From JABJPM01 sp964344655 (GTDB lineage Archaea > Nanobdellota > Nanobdellia > SCGC-AAA011-G17 > PNOQ01), in NCBI GenBank assembly GCA_964344655.1, contig CAYFOF010000003.1, forward strand, positions 26,739 to 90,738: a stretch of 64,000 nucleotides of DNA, in the 5' to 3' direction. Below, piece after piece: positions 48,538 to 58,009 of this stretch. How positions within the stretch are numbered: the stretch's first letter is position 1; each line of letters begins with the position of its first letter. A program made the translations under genes and the position numbers. The notes beneath the pieces were generated by a model. The model was not told where the DNA came from and made no database searches. It worked only from the letters and a program-made list of their open reading frames with translations.

Positions 48538-49694
48538 CGTCTTCTTCTTCTAAATTTAGGTTTTTCTCTCCAGTTTAATTGTACTCTTTCAATTCTTGGA
48601 GTATCTAGTTTTGGAATTTCAATTTCATTTTCCTGTAAAACTTTTCCAAAATTATTGTGATCTCTTGCAGATAATATATTGATTGCTTTTCCTTCTTTTC
48701 CAGCTCTGGCAGTTCTTCCAATTCTGTGTATGTAATCTTTGGGATCGGTAGGAATATCATAATTATATACATGAGAAACTTCTGGAATATCTAAACCACG
48801 AGCTGCAACATCTGTACAAACTAATGTTAAAACTTTTTGTGAGTGGAATTTTTCCATTATTTTATTTCTTTTACCCTGTGTGAATCCGCCGTGAATTGCT
48901 TCTGCTGGGATTCCAAGACCTTTTAGATTGTTTGAAATAAAATCAGTATTATGCCGTGTATTACAGAAAACCATAACTAATCCAGATTTTTCTTGTTTTA
49001 GTAAATGCACTAATAATGAGAATTTTAATTGATCTGGAACATCATAATATCCTTGTATTAATTTTTTTGGATCCACGTAAGACTCTACTTCAATTTTTGC
49101 GGGATTTTTTAAGTGTTTTTCAATTAAATGTGCAACCATTCCATGTATTGTGGCTGAAAATAATAATGTTTGTCTTTCTTTTGGGATATTTCTGATTATT
49201 TTTTCTACATCATCTATGAATCCCATATCTAACATTCTATCAGCTTCATCTAAAACTAATGTTTTTACGTTGTTTAATTTGATTGTTCTTCTTTTTATGT
49301 GATCTAGAACTCTTCCTGGTGTTCCTACTACTACATCTGCAATTTTTAGTCTTCTGAATTGCCTATCCATTGGCATTCCACCATAAACTGCTGAAATTGT
49401 TAGGGGTTTATGTTTTGAGAATTTTTTTAGTGAATCTTTAACTTGTTGTGCTAATTCTCTTGTTGGTGTTAAAATTAATGCTTGAATTCCTGAACCTTTT
49501 ATTGAATTCTGAATTATTCCTGAACCGAAAGCTAATGTTTTTCCTGAACCTGTTGCAGATCCAGCTAGAACATCCTTTCCTTTTATTACATGAGGAATTG
49601 CTTTTTCTTGAATTTCTGTAGGTTCTTTAAAACCTTCTTCTTGCAATGCTTGTAATATTGATTTCTCTATATTTAATTTTTCAAATTTTTCCAT
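48534..49694 (-). CDS. DEAD-box RNA helicase
   Basis: 386-aa ATP-dependent RNA helicase. Seen: Q motif (EPTEIQEKAIP), motif I (SATGSGKT), Ia (LTPTRELAQQ), II (LDEADRMLD), III (LFSATI), V (TDVAARGLDIP) and VI (YIHRIGRTARAG), then a basic tail (KPKFRRRRR). Length is the catalytic core plus a short tail. The ATG at 49694 is preferred; a frame to 49751 adds an unlikely start. Probably ribosome assembly or RNA unwinding. Confidence 0.96.
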   Translation of the reverse strand: MEKFEKLNIEKSILQALQEEGFKEPTEIQEKAIPHVIKGKDVLAGSATGSGKTLAFGSGIIQNSIKGSGIQALILTPTRELAQQVKDSLKKFSKHKPLTISAVYGGMPMDRQFRRLKIADVVVGTPGRVLDHIKRRTIKLNNVKTLVLDEADRMLDMGFIDDVEKIIRNIPKERQTLLFSATIHGMVAHLIEKHLKNPAKIEVESYVDPKKLIQGYYDVPDQLKFSLLVHLLKQEKSGLVMVFCNTRHNTDFISNNLKGLGIPAEAIHGGFTQGKRNKIMEKFHSQKVLTLVCTDVAARGLDIPEVSHVYNYDIPTDPKDYIHRIGRTARAGKEGKAINILSARDHNNFGKVLQENEIEIPKLDTPRIERVQLNWREKPKFRRRRR

Positions 49695-49811
49695 GTTAAA
49701 TTTTGTTAAGAAAAAGTGTGTATGTAAATACTGCTTTTCCCATCTCTCCATTTAATACTAGTTTGATTGTTTTTTGAGGGGTTTATAAGTGTTTGGTATT
49801 TAGAAAATGAA

Positions 49812-49898
49812 CGCCCCGGGCAAGATTTGAACTTGCGACCCCATGGTTCCTGCAAAGTTTAACAGCCATGTGCTCTAACCAGACTGAGCCACCGAGGC
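49812..49898 (-). tRNA. tRNA-Asn (GTT) with intron
   Basis: The cloverleaf has acceptor GCCTCGG with CCGGGGC, D arm GCTC...GAGC, anticodon stem CATGG/CCATG, variable GGGTC, T arm GCAAG-TTCAAAT-CTTGC and discriminator G. The anticodon loop is 19 nt instead of 7; removing 12 nt gives CTGTTAA, the normal Asn loop with anticodon GTT. The gene is 40 bp before the asparaginyl-tRNA synthetase end on the same strand. Mature length 75 nt. Confidence 0.9.
49848..49859 (-). other. 12-nt tRNA-Asn intron (bulge-helix-bulge)
   Basis: Sequence AACTTTGCAGGA on the minus strand. CTGT pairs with GCAG (one G-T) as a 4-bp central helix, flanked by 3-nt bulges TAA and GAA, with a 5-nt loop ACTTT: a canonical but minimal bulge-helix-bulge at position 37/38, cut after the second bulge base on each side. 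Confidence 0.85.
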
Positions 49899-49937
49899 AC
49901 TAAAGAAAAAAGGTAAATAGATAATTTAAAAGCTTTT

Positions 49938-51236
49938 CTATGGAGACATTCTCGTCATTGTTCGGGGGAATGCAATTGCATCTTTTATATTATCTAATCC
50001 GCAAATCCAAGAAATAACCCTTTCTACACCCATTCCAAATCCACCATGAGGAACTGAACCATATCTTCTAGTGTCAAGATAGAATTGGTAATTTTTTAGA
50101 TCTTCTCCTTCTTTGGTTAGATTATCTTTTATTACTTCTATGTTTTCTTCTCTTTGTGAAGCACCAACTAATTCTCCATATCCTTCCGGGCCAATTAAGT
50201 CAAAGCCTTGTACTGTTTTTTCTTTTTCTGGCTTTCCCATTGTTTCTGGAGATTCTTTCATGTAGAATGCTTTAACTTTTTTCGGATAATCCGTAACAAT
50301 TACTGGGGTATCGAATAAAGATGAAAGTTTATCTTCTTCTATTGTTCTAAGATCTTTTCCCCAAGGGATTTTCATTTTAGCTTTTTCTTTTAGTAATTCT
50401 AATACTTCAGTGTAAGTCATTCTAGGGAATTTTTTCTTTGCTGTTGCTTCTAGAGTTTTTGTATTTCTTTTTAGTATTTCAAGTTCTGTTTTATTTTCTT
50501 TTAGAACTTTCTTTACTATGTGTTTTATTAGATCTTCACAGTGATCTTGCAAATCTTTAAATTTGCACCAAGCAATTTCCATTTCTGCATGCCAATATTC
50601 AGTTAAATGTCTAGATGTAGAAGATTTTTCTGCTCTGAATGATGGAGCTATTGTGTAAATCTTTTCTAGAGCAAACATCATTGCTTCAGCATGTAATTGC
50701 CATGTTTGTGCAAGGTATGTTTTTTTTCCAAAGTAATTTACTTCAAATACTGAAGATCCGCTTTCTCCTGCTGCACTTAATAATGTTGGAGATTGGTGTT
50801 CATAGAAGTTTTTACTTCTGAAATATTCATGAATTGCTCCAAAAATTGTGCTTCTAATTTTCATTATAGCAGTCATTTTTCTAGATCTTAACCATAAATG
50901 TCTTTGATCTAGTAAAAATTCTGGAGATTGATCTTTTCCTATTGGAAAGTCTTCTGAATTATGAATTATATTTAGATTATTTACCTCAATTTCGTAACCA
51001 GTTGGAGCTCTATCTTCTTTGTATATTTTTCCTTCAATTTCTAAAGAACTCTCAACCAATAATTCGTCTGCAGCCTTAACCATGTTTGGGTCTTTGACTA
51101 CGCATTGGATAACTTCTGAAGAATCTCTAAGAACGATGAAAACTTTATCTTTCATCTTTCTGATTCTGTGTATCCATCCCCGCACTTTTACCGTGCCTTT
51201 TTTTCCGAATGTTTTTTCTATTGGTAGATATTCCAT
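49938..51236 (-). CDS. asnS: Asparaginyl-tRNA synthetase
   Basis: Class IIb synthetase charging tRNA-Asn. Seen in 432 aa: N-terminal OB fold (VKVRGWIHRIRKMKDKVF), motif 2 (APSFRAEKSSTSRHLTEYWHAEME) and motif 3 (GFGMGVERVISWICG). AsnRS (rather than AspRS) is suggested by the FRAEKSST and EMEIAW stretches and by AspRS next door. Its cognate tRNA-Asn lies 40 bp downstream on the same strand. The presence of GatDE shows Gln is made indirectly, so Asn uses direct charging. Confidence 0.9.
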   Translation of the reverse strand: MEYLPIEKTFGKKGTVKVRGWIHRIRKMKDKVFIVLRDSSEVIQCVVKDPNMVKAADELLVESSLEIEGKIYKEDRAPTGYEIEVNNLNIIHNSEDFPIGKDQSPEFLLDQRHLWLRSRKMTAIMKIRSTIFGAIHEYFRSKNFYEHQSPTLLSAAGESGSSVFEVNYFGKKTYLAQTWQLHAEAMMFALEKIYTIAPSFRAEKSSTSRHLTEYWHAEMEIAWCKFKDLQDHCEDLIKHIVKKVLKENKTELEILKRNTKTLEATAKKKFPRMTYTEVLELLKEKAKMKIPWGKDLRTIEEDKLSSLFDTPVIVTDYPKKVKAFYMKESPETMGKPEKEKTVQGFDLIGPEGYGELVGASQREENIEVIKDNLTKEGEDLKNYQFYLDTRRYGSVPHGGFGMGVERVISWICGLDNIKDAIAFPRTMTRMSP

Positions 51237-51292
51237 TTTAATCAAAAAGAATTATGTGGGGAATGTATAAAAAGGTTTCTAAGGTGTTATAA

Positions 51293-51712
51293 CTATTCTT
51301 CTTTCTTTTTTGGGATATAGTAAGTGAGTCCGCCAATAAAAAATATTGCTCCAACTCCCCCCAATGTGAAATATTTCACAAACCATGCTGCCATATCTCT
51401 GTTATGATCTTCAGAAATCTTCTCATAATTTTCTTGATTAATTGCGTATTGTTTTTCTGTTTTTAACTCAATGGCTCGCTCTCTTTCATTTTCTAATCTT
51501 TGGTTTTCTGGAGAAAAAGCTACAATTTCGAGATCGCTTAAATTTGTATTTTCAAATGAATTTGATTCTAATTCTGTATTAATATCATTTACTCTTCTTA
51601 CTACGTCTGGTGTTTCGGGAATATTAAGTCCTGAAATTCCATAGAACATCATTCCAGCTCCAAGAGCCATAGAAGCATATCTCATTCTCACTTTATTTTT
51701 TAAATTGATCAT
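51293..51712 (-). CDS. Two-TM membrane protein with central charged helix
   Basis: Unrecognised 139-aa protein with the same plan as the gene at 3534: an N-terminal helix (YASMALGAGMMFYGISGL), Pro-rich linker (NIPETPDVV), a charged helical stretch of about 75 residues, then a C-terminal helix (YFTLGGVGAIFFIGGLTYYI) and basic end (PKKKEE). Standing between the AsnRS and AspRS genes on the same strand may only reflect operon packing. Confidence 0.6.
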   Translation of the reverse strand: MINLKNKVRMRYASMALGAGMMFYGISGLNIPETPDVVRRVNDINTELESNSFENTNLSDLEIVAFSPENQRLENERERAIELKTEKQYAINQENYEKISEDHNRDMAAWFVKYFTLGGVGAIFFIGGLTYYIPKKKEE

Positions 51713-51757
51713 TTTAATTAAAATTGGGAAAACTAAACTGTTTATAAATATATTTAT

Positions 51758-53062
51758 TTATGGTGTTAATCTTTCTGGATCTCTTGGAAGTAGAATTGCT
51801 TCTCTAACATTGTTTAATTGCAATAACCGTTGTACCATTCTGTCTAGACCCAAACCAATTCCGCCATGGGGGGGGCAACCGAATTTGAAAATTTCAGCAT
51901 AAGCTTGCATTTCATCCAATTTTATGCCTTTTTCAGTAGCTTGTTTTTTAAGAATATCATATCTGTGTTCTCTTTGAGCACCAGTTGCAATTTCTACACC
52001 ATTCCAGATTAAATCAAAAGATTTTGTTCCGTTTTCATCATCTTCTGGTTTCATATGGTAGAAAGGACGTACTTCCCAAGGATAGTTTGTTACGAAAACA
52101 AATTCTTCGTTGTATTCTTTTTTTATTATTTCTCCAAGAAGTGCTTCTGCTTCTGCATCTAGATCATCATCTTCTGAAAGTGATTTTCCGTGTTTTGAAA
52201 GTGTTTCTTTTATTTCTTTCATTGTTAAACGTGGAATTTTTTTGGGTACTATTGGTTTTATTTCTAGTAATTGTAGTTCTTCTTTACATTCTTTTTTTAA
52301 TTCTGTTAAAACATATTTGAATAAATTTTCAATGACATCCATAACATCATGTTCATCTTTTATGAATCCCATTTCCATATCTACTCCAGTGAATTCAGTT
52401 AAGTGTCTAGTGGTGTTGCTATTTTCAGCTCTGAAAACTGGAGCTATTTCGTAAACTCTTTCGAAACCACCAGCAACAAACATTTGTTTGTATATTTGTG
52501 GAGATTGGGAAAGGTAAGCATTTTTTTTGAAATATTTTATATTGAATAATTCTGCACCAGATTCTACTCCGGCACTTGTTATTTTTGGAGTTGTTATGTT
52601 TGTGAAACTTTCTTTGTCAAAGAAATCTGCAGTTAGTTTGAATATTTTACTTCTTATTTTAAAGATTGCATTTATTTTTTCTTCTCTTGTATCTAGAAAT
52701 CTATGATCTATTCTTTTATCTATGTTTGAAGTTCCCGCACCAACATCAATTGGTAAAGGAGTTTCTGCTTGATTTAGAATTTGGAAATCTTTTATTTCTA
52801 ATTCGTTTCCTCCAGACTTTTGTTTGCTGGCTTGTATTTTTCCTTCAAATATTAGGGAAGATTCTCTTGTAACTTTTGAAAGTTCTTTGAATGTTTTTAG
52901 ATCTTGTTTTGCAATTAATTGCATTTCACCAGTTCTATCTCTTAAAGTTATGAAAATTAGTTTTCCCAAGGGTTTGATTTGTTTTATCCACCCAGCTATT
53001 ATTACGTTTGAGGATGGTTTTTTCTTTAATGCCTCTTTTATTAAAATTCTTTTATCTAACAT
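51758..53062 (-). CDS. aspS: Aspartyl-tRNA synthetase (archaeal type)
   Basis: Class IIb synthetase. Seen in 434 aa: OB fold (IIAGWIKQIKPLGKLIF), motif 2 (APVFRAENSNTTRHLTEFTGVDME) and motif 3 (GIGLGLDRMVQRLLQ), ending RDPERLTP. The archaeal short form without the bacterial GAD insertion. Discriminating archaeal enzymes carry a Trp where this one has Lys (GWIK); whether it charges tRNA-Asn too is undecided. Ordered with asnS in one direction. Confidence 0.92.
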   Translation of the reverse strand: MLDKRILIKEALKKKPSSNVIIAGWIKQIKPLGKLIFITLRDRTGEMQLIAKQDLKTFKELSKVTRESSLIFEGKIQASKQKSGGNELEIKDFQILNQAETPLPIDVGAGTSNIDKRIDHRFLDTREEKINAIFKIRSKIFKLTADFFDKESFTNITTPKITSAGVESGAELFNIKYFKKNAYLSQSPQIYKQMFVAGGFERVYEIAPVFRAENSNTTRHLTEFTGVDMEMGFIKDEHDVMDVIENLFKYVLTELKKECKEELQLLEIKPIVPKKIPRLTMKEIKETLSKHGKSLSEDDDLDAEAEALLGEIIKKEYNEEFVFVTNYPWEVRPFYHMKPEDDENGTKSFDLIWNGVEIATGAQREHRYDILKKQATEKGIKLDEMQAYAEIFKFGCPPHGGIGLGLDRMVQRLLQLNNVREAILLPRDPERLTP

Positions 53063-53100
53063 GATAGGGATTGATTCTAATAATTATTTAAAACTTTCCT

Positions 53101-54231
53101 TTAAAGTATGTTGAATCCTTGATAAATTATTCCAATTATGAATAGCAATATTATTAAAAATCCGATTATGTAATTTTTTCTTAGTTTAAATTCTGGTATT
53201 CTGTTTCCATGTTTTTTTGCTTTCCAATAAATTAATATTAGTAATATACCTTCTATTCCTCCAACTAGTGAACCAGTTATTGCAACAACTTTGATAAAAC
53301 TTTTGACTCCTAATAAGAATATTATTAATGGAATAAAAACAGTTAATGCCCAAGACAATTTTGGGTTTAAATTATAATCAAACATATATATTTCCTTCAT
53401 TGCTAGTGCTAAAGTTAGGAAAGAAGTTAACATCGCAAATATTGCAAATAAAGAACCAAGAATGATCATTCCGGAGCCCAAAGAATTTCCTAATCCTAAA
53501 GTTACTATTTCTGTTGTATTTCCCCCGGTTATTCCCAATGTTGCAAAAGTGAATATTATGTAAGCAAACAAAGGTATTAATGAACCCAAAATTATTGCTT
53601 TCTTTAGTTTTTTTCTATCTTTTGTTAAATATTCTTTCATTTCGGGAACAGCCTCGAAACCTCTAAAAGCAAATAATATTACTCCGAATGGGACTAGGAC
53701 ATTATATATGTTAAATGTTGCTAGATTTGAGGGATTGAATTTTGTTGAAGTTATTGTGATAAAAGATATTACCACCACTAATAATAAAACTACGGCTAAA
53801 AAATAAATTTCTGATTTAGAGATCGCATTTAATCCTTTATATGTTATGACTGCAACTATTACAAAAAATATTAGTGAAAAAATTAAAGGATTCAATCCAA
53901 ATATTGCAGAAAGTGCTTCTCCTTCTCCGATTAAATATGCTATTAGAGCACCGTAAATTCCAAAAAACAAAGAAAATATAGATAATTTTTTTGCCCACTT
54001 TCCAAGATATTTTTCTGCATACCCTGGAAATTGGTGATTGCCTGTAGTTCTTAATGTTACTTCACCATACATTAAATGCAACAAAAGCATGGCTAGTCCT
54101 ACAATTATTATTGTTAATAATCCAGTTAGAAACCCGCCTTGGGAAACTGCGTATGGAATTCCTAAAACTCCTGCCCCAATTACTGTTCCAGTTAGTAAAG
54201 CGGTTGCCCTTAGAGCTTTTAATGATTCCAT
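53101..54231 (-). CDS. Amino-acid permease (AAAP/aromatic-acid type)
   Basis: A 376-aa transporter with about 11 helices. Seen: the family start (ALLTGTVIGAGVLGIPYAV, with the Gly-rich unwound helix 1), helices through residue 370 and a loop (RGFEAVPEMKEYL) typical of the Tyr/Trp permease group. Substrate is probably one or a few amino acids. It follows the P-type ATPase gene on the same strand with 31 bp between them. Confidence 0.85.
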   Translation of the reverse strand: MESLKALRATALLTGTVIGAGVLGIPYAVSQGGFLTGLLTIIIVGLAMLLLHLMYGEVTLRTTGNHQFPGYAEKYLGKWAKKLSIFSLFFGIYGALIAYLIGEGEALSAIFGLNPLIFSLIFFVIVAVITYKGLNAISKSEIYFLAVVLLLVVVISFITITSTKFNPSNLATFNIYNVLVPFGVILFAFRGFEAVPEMKEYLTKDRKKLKKAIILGSLIPLFAYIIFTFATLGITGGNTTEIVTLGLGNSLGSGMIILGSLFAIFAMLTSFLTLALAMKEIYMFDYNLNPKLSWALTVFIPLIIFLLGVKSFIKVVAITGSLVGGIEGILLILIYWKAKKHGNRIPEFKLRKNYIIGFLIILLFIIGIIYQGFNIL

Positions 54232-54262
54232 GGATTGATTTTAGAAATTTTGTTTTAAATAG

Positions 54263-56839
54263 TTATTGTTTTAAAAATAATTTTCTAATTTCTAAAATTG
54301 TAATTCCAGCTAGAGAATATCCTAGTATTGGTATCCAATCTTGTAGAGCTAATGGTGTTAATTTGAATACATCCACTAATGGTGTGTACAGTACTAAGAA
54401 TTGTAGTCCTAGTGCTATCAATACTGAAATTATCAATAGTTTATTAGAGAACATCCCGGTTTTGAAAATTGATTTTGTTCTTGATCTACATACAAATACC
54501 AAAAATAATTCAAACAATATTATTCCCATTACTGCCATTGTTCTTGCTTTTTCTATGTTTTCCATGTTTGGAATGAATAATCCAAGACCAATTGCTGTTA
54601 AGATTATTCCAGATAAAATTAAGAATGTTATGTTGTTGTGTAGGATCCCATGCTTAGGATTTCTAGGTTTTCTATTCATTATTCCTTTCTCTGCTGGGTC
54701 TACGCTTAATGCTACGGCGGGCAAACTGTCAGTTACTAAGTTTATCCATAGGATTTGTAGTGGAAGTAAAGGCAAAGGAAGTCCTACAATTAATGATGTA
54801 AATATTATTCCTAATTCTCCGAGATTTGCAGATAATAATAGTTTTACAAATTTCTTTATGTTATCGAAAATTCTTCTTCCGTGTTTTATTGCTTGTACTA
54901 TTGAATTGAAATTATCATCTAATAAAATCATGTCTGCAGATTCTTTAGAAACATCGGTTCCGGAAATTCCCATAGCCACGCCCACATCAGATTTTTTTAG
55001 AGCTGGAGCATCGTTTATTCCATCTCCAGTCATAGCAACTATTTCTCCATTTTCTTGGAGTGCATTTAATATCTTAACTTTGTGTTCTGGGTTTACACGA
55101 GCATAGATGTCTATTTTTCTTACTGCATGTTTTAATTGGGATTTACTTAGTTTTTCTAGTTGTTCTCCTGTTAGAACTTTGTCCCTTATGTTTAATTCTT
55201 TTGCAACAGCTTGGGCGGTTATTGCGTTGTCTCCGGTGATCATTATTACTCTTATTCCGGCTTTTTTACAAATCTTAACTGCGTTTTTTGCTTCGGATCT
55301 TGCAGGATCTATCATTCCGGTTAGTCCTAAAAAGATTAAATTTTCTTCTTTTTCATCTTTTGAATATGCTAAAGCTAGAACTCTTAATGCGGCTTTTGCC
55401 ATCCGGTTATTCATTAACATAATTTTTTCTTTATCTTTTTGTGTTAAAACCTTCAGTCTTCCATCATTGAATGCATATTTACATTTTTTTAATACAACTT
55501 CTGGGGCTCCTTTCATATGGAGTTGTTTTTTGTTTTTATGCATGTCAATTGTTGCCATGTATTTATGTTCAGAATCGAAAGGAATTTCTTTTGTTCTTGC
55601 AAATTCAGTTTTGATGTTTGCTTTCTTTGCTGCAACTAAAAGTGCAAGTTCAGTTGGATCTCCTGTTCTTGTTTGGAGTTGAGAATTATTGCATAGAATT
55701 GCAGTTTCCATTAATTTTTTTAATCTGAGAGGATCGTATTTAGAAGAAATTGTTTTGAATAATCCTTTTGTTTCATATCCTTTTCCAGTTACATGTATTA
55801 ATTCATTATTTGCGTAAATTTGAGTTACCGTCATTTCTCCAGAGGTCATTGTTCCAGTTTTATCTGAACAAATTGTTGTAACTGCACCCAAACTTTCAAT
55901 TGCAGATAATTTCCTAATTAATGCTTTATTTTTTACCATTCCTTGCACACCCAATGCAAGTGCAATAGTTACAACTGCTGGTAATCCTTCTGGGATTGCG
56001 GCAACTGCTAAACTTATTGCAGTCATTATTGATTGTGTTAAGGGTATTCCTCTAATGAATCCAAAAATAGTTAATAGTATAATTATTCCAAGTATTGCTT
56101 TTTCAAGTTTTTTAGCAAATAAAGAGAGTTTTTTTTGTAGGGAGGTTTCTTTTTGTTTTATCTCTTTTAATGAAAATGCTATTCTTCCGAATTGTGTTTT
56201 GTTTCCTGTTGCGGTTACTACGGCTAATGCTCTTCCGTATGAAACTATGGTTCCTGCGAAAACCATGTTTTTTTGGTCTGCAATTATTGAAGTTTGTTTA
56301 ATTGAGGCTATTGATTTAGAAATTGGCTGAGATTCTCCAGTTAGAGTTGCTTCGTTTGTTTTTAAGTTTGTAACTTTTAGTAGTCTTGCATCTGCTGGAA
56401 TTTTATCTCCAGATTCTAGAACTAATATATCTCCTGGAACTACATTTTCCGCGTGGATTATTCGTATTTTGTTGTTTCTTAGTACTCTTGCATTGGGGGC
56501 AGAGATTTTTTTCAATAATTCTAGTGCTCTTTCTGCTTTGAATTCTTGATAGTATCCAAGACCGCTGTTTAATAGAACAATTGCAAGAATTACTAGAGAA
56601 TCTATGTATTCTCTTATTATTACTGAAATTAATATTGCTACAAGCAAAATGTATACTAATGGGTTTTTGAATTGATGAAGAAATATTTTTAGTTTTGATA
56701 TTTTTTTTTCATGAATTATTTTGTTTTTTCCGTGTTTTTTTAATCTATAATTGGCTTCCTCTAGCTTTAAACCAGTTTTAGGATTTGTGTTTAATATGTT
56801 TATAGCTTGATTTCTGGTTTTTGCATGAAAAGGAATCAT
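54263..56839 (-). CDS. Cation-transporting P-type ATPase (Ca2+/PMR1-like, P2)
   Basis: 858-aa ion pump. Seen: N-terminal cation-ATPase domain, TGES (TLTGESQPISKS), phosphorylation site CSDKTGTMTSG, KGAPE (MHMKGAPEVVLKKC), hinge GDGINDAPALK, and about ten helices with IPEGLPAVVTIALA. The type resembles SERCA/PMR1 calcium or manganese pumps rather than heavy-metal ones; no N-terminal Cys metal domain. Long open frames on the opposite strand are shadows. Confidence 0.94.
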   Translation of the reverse strand: MIPFHAKTRNQAINILNTNPKTGLKLEEANYRLKKHGKNKIIHEKKISKLKIFLHQFKNPLVYILLVAILISVIIREYIDSLVILAIVLLNSGLGYYQEFKAERALELLKKISAPNARVLRNNKIRIIHAENVVPGDILVLESGDKIPADARLLKVTNLKTNEATLTGESQPISKSIASIKQTSIIADQKNMVFAGTIVSYGRALAVVTATGNKTQFGRIAFSLKEIKQKETSLQKKLSLFAKKLEKAILGIIILLTIFGFIRGIPLTQSIMTAISLAVAAIPEGLPAVVTIALALGVQGMVKNKALIRKLSAIESLGAVTTICSDKTGTMTSGEMTVTQIYANNELIHVTGKGYETKGLFKTISSKYDPLRLKKLMETAILCNNSQLQTRTGDPTELALLVAAKKANIKTEFARTKEIPFDSEHKYMATIDMHKNKKQLHMKGAPEVVLKKCKYAFNDGRLKVLTQKDKEKIMLMNNRMAKAALRVLALAYSKDEKEENLIFLGLTGMIDPARSEAKNAVKICKKAGIRVIMITGDNAITAQAVAKELNIRDKVLTGEQLEKLSKSQLKHAVRKIDIYARVNPEHKVKILNALQENGEIVAMTGDGINDAPALKKSDVGVAMGISGTDVSKESADMILLDDNFNSIVQAIKHGRRIFDNIKKFVKLLLSANLGELGIIFTSLIVGLPLPLLPLQILWINLVTDSLPAVALSVDPAEKGIMNRKPRNPKHGILHNNITFLILSGIILTAIGLGLFIPNMENIEKARTMAVMGIILFELFLVFVCRSRTKSIFKTGMFSNKLLIISVLIALGLQFLVLYTPLVDVFKLTPLALQDWIPILGYSLAGITILEIRKLFLKQ

Positions 56840-56974
56840 GTAATTGTTTAGAATTGGTTTTTTATATGGTTTTTGGTAAATTTTATAAGGGGGATTTGTT
56901 ATGTATTTTTGTGCTGAAGAAGCGGAGTTTATGTATTAACTGACTATGAAGCTTTTGCCGATATTAAATTACGT

Positions 56975-57048
56975 GGGTCTGTAGTTTAATTTGGATAGAA
57001 TTTTCGGTTTCGGCCCGAAGGATAGGGGTTCAAATCCCCTCGGACCCG
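56975..57048 (+). tRNA. tRNA-Arg (TCG)
   Basis: Cloverleaf: acceptor GGGTCTG with CGGACCC (one G-T), D arm GTTT...GAAT, anticodon stem TTCGG/CCGAA around loop TTTCGGC (anticodon TCG), T arm AGGGG-TTCAAAT-CCCCT, discriminator G. No intron. It lies 10 bp before tRNA-Pro on the same strand, so the two form a tandem. Confidence 0.85.
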
Positions 57049-57058
57049 TTTCTTATTA

Positions 57059-57132
57059 GGTGCTGTGAGGTAATTTGGTTATCCTACCAGGCTGGGGGTC
57101 TGGTTATCCCGGTTCAAATCCGGGCAGTGCCA
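57059..57132 (+). tRNA. tRNA-Pro (GGG)
   Basis: Cloverleaf: acceptor GGTGCTG with CAGTGCC (two G-T), D arm AGG...CCT, anticodon stem CCAGG/TCTGG around loop CTGGGGG (anticodon GGG), T arm CCCGG-TTCAAAT-CCGGG, discriminator A. Its 3' 19 nt overlap the end of the convergent DUF457-like gene. The prolyl-tRNA synthetase gene lies about 0.9 kb further on, same strand. Confidence 0.85.
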
Positions 57133-57587
57133 TACAATATTATTGCTAGAATTATTAAGACAATTTCAAAAATAAACTCGTGAAGTGGAATTTTAACTAT
57201 AAATCCGAATTCTTTAAATTTAATTTTTCTTTTTAGTTTGTAATGTAAATTATCTAAGAATATGTGTGAATAATATCCAATAACTCCTGCTAAAAATAAT
57301 TCTTTTGAAATGAAATAGATTCCAATTAATATAAAACCAATTAAAAATGCTCCTTTTTCATGATGTATTAAGGTTCTTTGTTTTTTGTCTTTGTGTAGTA
57401 TTGCTTGATTCCAACAATTTTTTATATTAAAATCTTTAAATTTGATTATTCTGTGCAAATAATGATCTATATCCACTAGCAATCCTATCAATGCAGTTAA
57501 TATTACAAAATAAATATTGAATATTTGGAAGTTATATAATCCTAGTGCAATTACTAATGGAAATAGGAAATGAGTTAGTGGATACAT
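57114..57587 (-). CDS. DUF457/YdjM-type membrane protein
   Basis: 157 aa with four or five helices and the polar motifs of the membrane-bound metal-dependent hydrolase group (THFLFP, LLVDIDHYLH, RTLIHHEKGAF, GYYSHIFLDNL). Catalytic His/Asp lie near membrane faces, but no substrate is known for such archaeal members. Its last codons overlap the 3' part of tRNA-Pro on the other strand, so both cannot be transcribed through without interference. Confidence 0.8.
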   Translation of the reverse strand: MYPLTHFLFPLVIALGLYNFQIFNIYFVILTALIGLLVDIDHYLHRIIKFKDFNIKNCWNQAILHKDKKQRTLIHHEKGAFLIGFILIGIYFISKELFLAGVIGYYSHIFLDNLHYKLKRKIKFKEFGFIVKIPLHEFIFEIVLIILAIILYGTARI

Positions 57588-57588
57588 T

Positions 57589-57930
57589 TTATTTGTCCTT
57601 TTTTGAATAATAGTATGTTATTGTTATAGCTAATAGTAAAGTTATTATTGCAAATGAAAACACATCTTTGTTTTGAGAGGTTGCCCTTATATTTGTTCTA
57701 TATTCTACTTCACATTCTTCTGCACATACGCCGAAATTATCTTTTTGACAACAGTAATTATTTCCAGCACAATCTTCATTTGTATTGCATATCACAAAAC
57801 AATTTTCATTATCGCAATGCATTGATTGAGAAATGTATGCGAATTTTCCAGTTATTGAGCTTCCCAACAAAAACATAGATAAAAATAATGTTATAAATAA
57901 TAATGATGGAATTAATTTATTTTGGTTCAT
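57589..57930 (-). CDS. Anchored Cys-rich surface protein with ITG motif (113 aa)
   Basis: N-terminal helix (LLFITLFLSMFLLGSS) followed at once by ITGKFAY, then a loop of eight Cys (MHCDNENCFVICNTNEDC and NYCCQKDNFGVCAEEC), resembling small disulfide-rich domains, then a C-terminal helix (FAIITLLLAITITYYYS). Probably displayed on the cell surface. One bp separates it from the DUF457-like gene after it, so they are cotranscribed. Function unknown. Confidence 0.7.
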   Translation of the reverse strand: MNQNKLIPSLLFITLFLSMFLLGSSITGKFAYISQSMHCDNENCFVICNTNEDCAGNNYCCQKDNFGVCAEECEVEYRTNIRATSQNKDVFSFAIITLLLAITITYYYSKKDK

Positions 57931-58009
57931 GTGATTATTTAATTATGTTGTTATAAAAAACTTTTGATAAATAAAAAGCTTTAAAAATATTATAATGAAT
58001 TCTTGTTAT

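Noticed and set aside
49695..49751. Longer N-terminus for the DEAD-box helicase
   Set aside because: The ATG at 49694 is followed directly by the normal start of the family; the extra residues have no counterpart.
54054..55682. Two long plus-strand open frames (350 and 191 codons) opposite the P-type ATPase
   Set aside because: The minus strand encodes an intact ATPase with all motifs; these frames have no family resemblance and follow from its codon bias.
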